64,000 bases of DNA from Streptomyces sp. NBC_00306 (GTDB taxonomy: Bacteria; Actinomycetota; Actinomycetes; Streptomycetales; Streptomycetaceae): positions 3,472,001 through 3,536,000 of the forward strand of contig NZ_CP108032.1 of the NCBI RefSeq assembly GCF_036169555.1. Direction: 5' to 3'. Shown piece by piece: positions 60,720 through 64,000 of this stretch (position 1 is its first letter; each line of letters starts with the position of its first letter). The notes beneath the pieces are model-generated. The model had not been told where the DNA came from, made no database searches, and saw nothing but the letters and a program-made list of their open reading frames with translations. The translations under genes were made by a program, and so were the position numbers.

Positions 60720-61202
60720 ATGACGGAGAACGGGGGCGGCTCCAAGGAGCCGGGTCAGCAGTCGAGGCTGGCCGATTTGGTTGGCTCGACGACGATTTCA
60801 CCAGGGGCGGGCGGGGCGGAGCCACCGTCGGAAGAGGACCTTGTAGCACGCGGCAAGCATGAGTTTGCCGTGTTGCTCGGCGAATTCCGGCGTACGGCGG
60901 TACTGGTGCCGTTCGACGACCAGGGCAGCCTGTGGACCGCCGACCAGAACGGCGTGCGCTGGATCTGCGCGTTCTCGAACGAGGAGTCCCTGGCCCGTTT
61001 CGCCGAGGTCCAGGGCGGCGCGGCCCGTGAGTGGACGTATCGCACGATCCTCGGTGCACGGCTGCTGGATGTGATGGTGCCGATGCTCGGCATGCCCGCC
61101 GGTGTGGCGCTCGATGCGGCAAGCGACGACGGAATGCTCTTTCCGCCGGTGAAGGGCATCGTGCCCGACGCGGTGGCGGTCGATCTCGGGGGAACACAGT
61201 GA
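60720..61202 (+). CDS. SseB-like domain protein at the head of the toxin locus
   Basis: 160 residues from the ATG at 60720 (an ATG three codons earlier is possible). The domain HEFAVLLGEFRRTAVLVPFD followed by SLWTADQNGVRWICAFSNEE and SLARFAEV is the SseB N-terminal fold, found in many Streptomyces secretion-related clusters. It may be a chaperone or adaptor for the secreted proteins that follow. Its stop overlaps the next start (GTGA), so it is the first gene of a coupled operon. Confidence 0.78.
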   Translation: MTENGGGSKEPGQQSRLADLVGSTTISPGAGGAEPPSEEDLVARGKHEFAVLLGEFRRTAVLVPFDDQGSLWTADQNGVRWICAFSNEESLARFAEVQGGAAREWTYRTILGARLLDVMVPMLGMPAGVALDAASDDGMLFPPVKGIVPDAVAVDLGGTQ

Positions 61203-61846
61203 GCGGCGAAGGCTCTGATCTGAACGTACCGCCGTCGGCTCTCGCCGACATCGCGAAGGGCATCAACCTGGCCCATGCCGAGCTGAAGGATCTCGGCATG
61301 ATCGGCGAGGCGAGCGTGGGGCGCGGTTTCTCCGATCTGGCGCTGTCCGGGATGGAGTTGGGGCACACCGGCTTGACCGACCAGTTCCAGACGTTCTGCG
61401 ACCGCTGGGAGTGGGGCGTGCGGGCGCTGACGCTGCGCGGGAACGGCTTCGCGCAGGGCGTCGGCCTGTCGGCCGGCTCGTTCGCCGAACAGGAGCAGTA
61501 CGTCAAGGACTCGATCAAGATCGGGGTGAACTCCCTCAACGGGAACCCGCACTTGACTGAGGACGAGGTCAAGGGCATGAGCTGGGACAAAATCAGCACC
61601 CAGTCCGCGTTCGACGGTGCCACCTGGAGCGGCGAGTCCTTCTCAGAAGCCCAGAAAGAGGTCAACCAGACCTGGAAGAACACCGGTTACGACGTGATGG
61701 ACGCCCAGATGGACTCGATGGAGCGATCGGGGCTGATCGACTCGAAGGTGCGGGACGCGGCCGACGCGGATCTGCGGGAGACCTTCGATCCGGATGAGCA
61801 GACCATCGCCCAGGCCGAAGAGCCGCGTTGGGGGGACTACCGCTGA
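61199..61846 (+). CDS. Helper protein of the toxin operon (WXG-type associated)
   Basis: 215 residues from the GTG at 61199. It is helical and acidic, with GINLAHAELKDLGMIGEASV near the start and WEWGVRALTLRGNGFAQGVG in the middle. In actinomycetes such a protein is usually placed directly before a WXG100/LXG-type toxin and presumably forms a complex with it for type VII-like export. No membrane helix is seen. Its TGA overlaps the toxin start (TGATG). Confidence 0.7.
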   Translation: MSGEGSDLNVPPSALADIAKGINLAHAELKDLGMIGEASVGRGFSDLALSGMELGHTGLTDQFQTFCDRWEWGVRALTLRGNGFAQGVGLSAGSFAEQEQYVKDSIKIGVNSLNGNPHLTEDEVKGMSWDKISTQSAFDGATWSGESFSEAQKEVNQTWKNTGYDVMDAQMDSMERSGLIDSKVRDAADADLRETFDPDEQTIAQAEEPRWGDYR

Positions 61847-63510
61847 TGCCGGACTGGGGAGCATGGGCCGACAAGGGCATCGATGTCATCGACGGCGGCA
61901 TCGACAAGGCCAAGGAGAAGGTCGGCGAGGGTGTCGACTGGGCGACGGACAAGGTCGGCGACGGCCTGGACAAGGTCGGCGCGCACGACTGGGCGGACTC
62001 CGTCGAGGACTGGGGCGACGAGACCGCCTCCTCGCTCGGCGCGGAGGTGGGCGAACAGCAGCTGGGCCAGACCGAGGAGGCCAACGAGCTCATCCACGGC
62101 AACCCGGGCAAGATAGCCGCCACGGTGAAGAACCTGCGGGACTTCCAGAAGGCATTCGATCTGGTCGGCGGCGGCATGAAGAAGCTCGACTCCAGCCACT
62201 GGAAGGGCGAGGCAGCCAACACCTTCCGGGAGAAGTTCCAGACCCTGCCGACCGACTGGCTGCGCGCGGCGGACGCGTTCGAGGACGCGGCGAAGGCACT
62301 GGAGACGTACTCCAAGGCGGTCACCGGCGCGCAGGGCAAGGCCAAGGAGGCGATCGCCCTCTACAAGGAGGGCAACGAGTCCTCCAAGACGGCGGCCGAC
62401 ACGTACAACAAGAAGGTCGACGCCTACAACGCGGCCCGCAACAGCGACAACCCGCCGCCGCGCCCCGAACCCTTCTCCGACCCGGGTATCGCCAAGCGCG
62501 AGCGGGCGCACGAGATCCTCAAGGAAGCACGCCGCCACCGCAACGAGTCGGCGGACACGGCGAAGTCGGCGGTCACGGCGGCGATGGCGCACGCGCCGAA
62601 GGAGCCGACGGGCCGCGAGAAACTGACGCTCGAGCTCGCGGACTACGGCATGGGCCAGGGAGTCGAGCTGGCCCACTTCGGCGGCGGCGTCATCAAGGGC
62701 ACAGCGGGCCTGGTGAACTTCGTTCGCTCGGTCAACCCGACCGACCCGTACAACATCACGCACCCGGCGGAATACTGGAAAGGCCTCAACACAACGCTCG
62801 CAGGCCTGGCCTCGACGGCCGCGAACCCGGACAGGGCGCTGAAGAACGCGTGGGACGCGGCAAAGGGCGACCCGGCGGAGTTCCTGGGGCGGCTGGTGCC
62901 GGAGCTGGTGGGGACGAAGGGGGCGGGGGTCCTTCGGAGCGGACTGCGGGCTGGGATGAAGGGTGGGGTCAAGGGAGGACTCGAAGGCACCGGGCACGGT
63001 CCCTTCGACCGTTTGACGAGCCGAGGATCGGGTGGAGAACTTCCACCGTTCGAAGAAATCAAAAGGGCCGTCATGGAGAGCAACCCGGAGGTTGTGTCAC
63101 GGAAGTGGCCAGATGATGACGGCCGCTACTACGCGAGTCGCGTGCTCAAAGGTGGCCGGCCGGACGGGGAGACAGTCCTTTCCGGACATGGTTACATTGA
63201 AGTCGGCGCCGGCGAAGTCGTCGTTCCTCCCGGAACAAACATATCTTTCTATGTACCTCACGGCGACAGGATTCCGGGACTGAATGGGGTCGCCGTGGAA
63301 GGAGGTTCATACCCTGCGGGCGCCGTAGAGACCTTCGGCCCAGGGGACAAAATCCCGAACTATACACTTGCACCACCCGAGCCTAAAGGGCCTGGTGGAT
63401 TCACCGTTTACGAAAACTCCACAACCGTGGCTCAACGAACCATGCTCAGCGATCTCCTTAAAGAAGAGATGGGGAATGTACACTGGGCAGCCTGTCGCGA
63501 GTTCAAGTAA
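61846..63510 (+). CDS. Polymorphic toxin-like secreted protein (WXG-type N-terminus, exchangeable C-terminal domain)
   Basis: 554 residues. The N-terminal ~220 residues form a helical WXG-like unit with W119-K-G (LDSSHWKGEAANTFREKF), as in proteins exported by type VII-like systems. A linker region (to about 395) ends with Gly-rich GLRAGMKGGVKGGLEGTGHG. The C-terminal ~155 residues are a separate, beta-rich domain with lower GC. It carries SGHG (H448), a PPGT strand and ends NVHWAACREFK (C550). The pattern resembles the putative adhesin/Stv domain and also the His-Gly and Ala-Cys-Arg motifs of caspase-like peptidases. The function is unproven. Confidence 0.8.
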   Translation: MPDWGAWADKGIDVIDGGIDKAKEKVGEGVDWATDKVGDGLDKVGAHDWADSVEDWGDETASSLGAEVGEQQLGQTEEANELIHGNPGKIAATVKNLRDFQKAFDLVGGGMKKLDSSHWKGEAANTFREKFQTLPTDWLRAADAFEDAAKALETYSKAVTGAQGKAKEAIALYKEGNESSKTAADTYNKKVDAYNAARNSDNPPPRPEPFSDPGIAKRERAHEILKEARRHRNESADTAKSAVTAAMAHAPKEPTGREKLTLELADYGMGQGVELAHFGGGVIKGTAGLVNFVRSVNPTDPYNITHPAEYWKGLNTTLAGLASTAANPDRALKNAWDAAKGDPAEFLGRLVPELVGTKGAGVLRSGLRAGMKGGVKGGLEGTGHGPFDRLTSRGSGGELPPFEEIKRAVMESNPEVVSRKWPDDDGRYYASRVLKGGRPDGETVLSGHGYIEVGAGEVVVPPGTNISFYVPHGDRIPGLNGVAVEGGSYPAGAVETFGPGDKIPNYTLAPPEPKGPGGFTVYENSTTVAQRTMLSDLLKEEMGNVHWAACREFK

Positions 63511-63530
63511 ATCCGGAGAACTGAGGATCA

Positions 63531-63950
63531 ATGAACCAGCAAGCGCGACCAGGCGAATCTTGGACGCTCACAGACGTAACCTTGCTCATCCAGAAACCTG
63601 ATCTGGATCCTGAGGATGTGACACGCCGCCTCGACATTCAACCGTCCGCAGTCCGGAACCCCGGTGTCGACCGTTGGGGCCCACCGGGGGAAACCAGCGG
63701 ACAGTGGCGCCTGCAATGCGATGAGCGCACGACAAGAACCTTCTCTGAACAGTTGCACTTCATTCTTGCGGCCGCGGAAGGGCGCACCAGCGTACTCCAG
63801 TCACTGAATGCCGAAGGGTGCGAAATCTCGATTGTCATCGGGGGATACGCAGCCAACGACTCACAGCTTTCGCTGACAGCTGCAGAGCTGATCAGACTCG
63901 CAAGACTGGACATCCCACTAACCCTCACTCCCAGCCTGAGTGAACGGTGA
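63531..63950 (+). CDS. DUF4279-like protein, probable immunity partner
   Basis: 139 residues from an ATG 20 bp after the toxin gene. The pattern of a first strand (TDVTLLIQKPDLDPEDVTRR), LDIQPSAVRNPG, then GQWRLQC and LQSLNAEGCEISIVIGGYAA, ending in LTAAELIRLARLDIPLTLTP, is that of DUF4279, a family seen as immunity proteins beside polymorphic toxins. GC is lower than in the chromosome, matching the toxin's C-terminal domain, so both probably arrived together. Confidence 0.78.
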   Translation: MNQQARPGESWTLTDVTLLIQKPDLDPEDVTRRLDIQPSAVRNPGVDRWGPPGETSGQWRLQCDERTTRTFSEQLHFILAAAEGRTSVLQSLNAEGCEISIVIGGYAANDSQLSLTAAELIRLARLDIPLTLTPSLSER

Positions 63951-63976
63951 CCACCCCAACCCCAGGAGGGACCAAA

Positions 63977-64000
63977 ATGCCTGGCAATCAGTGGACTTCC
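63977..64000 (+). CDS. Start of another gene in the toxin locus (8 codons visible)
   Basis: ATG at 63977, with AGGAGG eight bases upstream, opens a frame (MPGNQWTS) that runs to the window edge. The perfect ribosome binding site and 26-bp spacing from the preceding stop support a real gene. The product cannot be told. Confidence 0.6.

Overview
The window is high-GC actinomycete DNA and almost certainly comes from a Streptomyces chromosome. The evidence is an FO synthase (fbiC), an XRE/DUF397 regulator pair, WhiB-like proteins, strong GC3 bias, GTG and TTG starts, and intrinsic terminators that mostly lack U-tracts. It splits into three parts.

Positions 1-33638 are the right-hand ~33.6 kb of a temperate siphovirus-like prophage. 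The left end (end of the holin, attL) lies outside the window. Read leftward on the minus strand from the integrase end, the modules run as follows: an immunity region (XRE gene, operator-like direct repeats, divergent XRE repressor); an excisionase-like gene; a tightly coupled run of small early genes with two adjacent WhiB-like regulators; a replication-type gene; a PP-loop (PAPS reductase-like) enzyme; a transfer-like module (DUF2637 membrane protein, two small proteins, FtsK/TraB-type DNA translocase followed by a repeat cluster); HNH; terminase; HK97-type portal, protease and capsid; connectors; tail tube; tail chaperones with a -1 frameshift site; tape measure; tail tip; and amidase plus holin. 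The translocase and spread-type genes are typical of actinomycete integrative conjugative elements (AICEs). The element therefore looks like a phage/AICE hybrid, and this is the most interesting feature of the window.

Positions 33592-36001 form an integration scar. Three copies of a tRNA 3' end (best fit tRNA-Arg CCU) lie in a row, each followed by a strong terminator. Between them are a small secreted protein, a frameshifted cold-shock pseudogene and an AraC-family regulator. This looks like repeated integration at one tRNA gene.

From about 36.2 kb the sequence is ordinary chromosome with scattered accessory genes. In order it holds: an XRE-like protein; membrane and secreted proteins; a GT-C-like membrane protein; a D,D-carboxypeptidase with a very long low-complexity N-terminus; a GPP34 protein; the XRE/DUF397 pair; an SDR with a divergent neighbour sharing a perfect operator palindrome; a sodium/solute symporter; an ADP-ribosylglycohydrolase; a quinone-oxidoreductase-like MDR; a STAND ATPase with TPRs; and fbiC. 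The right end (60.7 kb on) is a translationally coupled secreted polymorphic-toxin locus: SseB-like protein, helper, WXG-type toxin with an exchangeable C-terminal domain, a DUF4279-like probable immunity protein, and the start of another gene.
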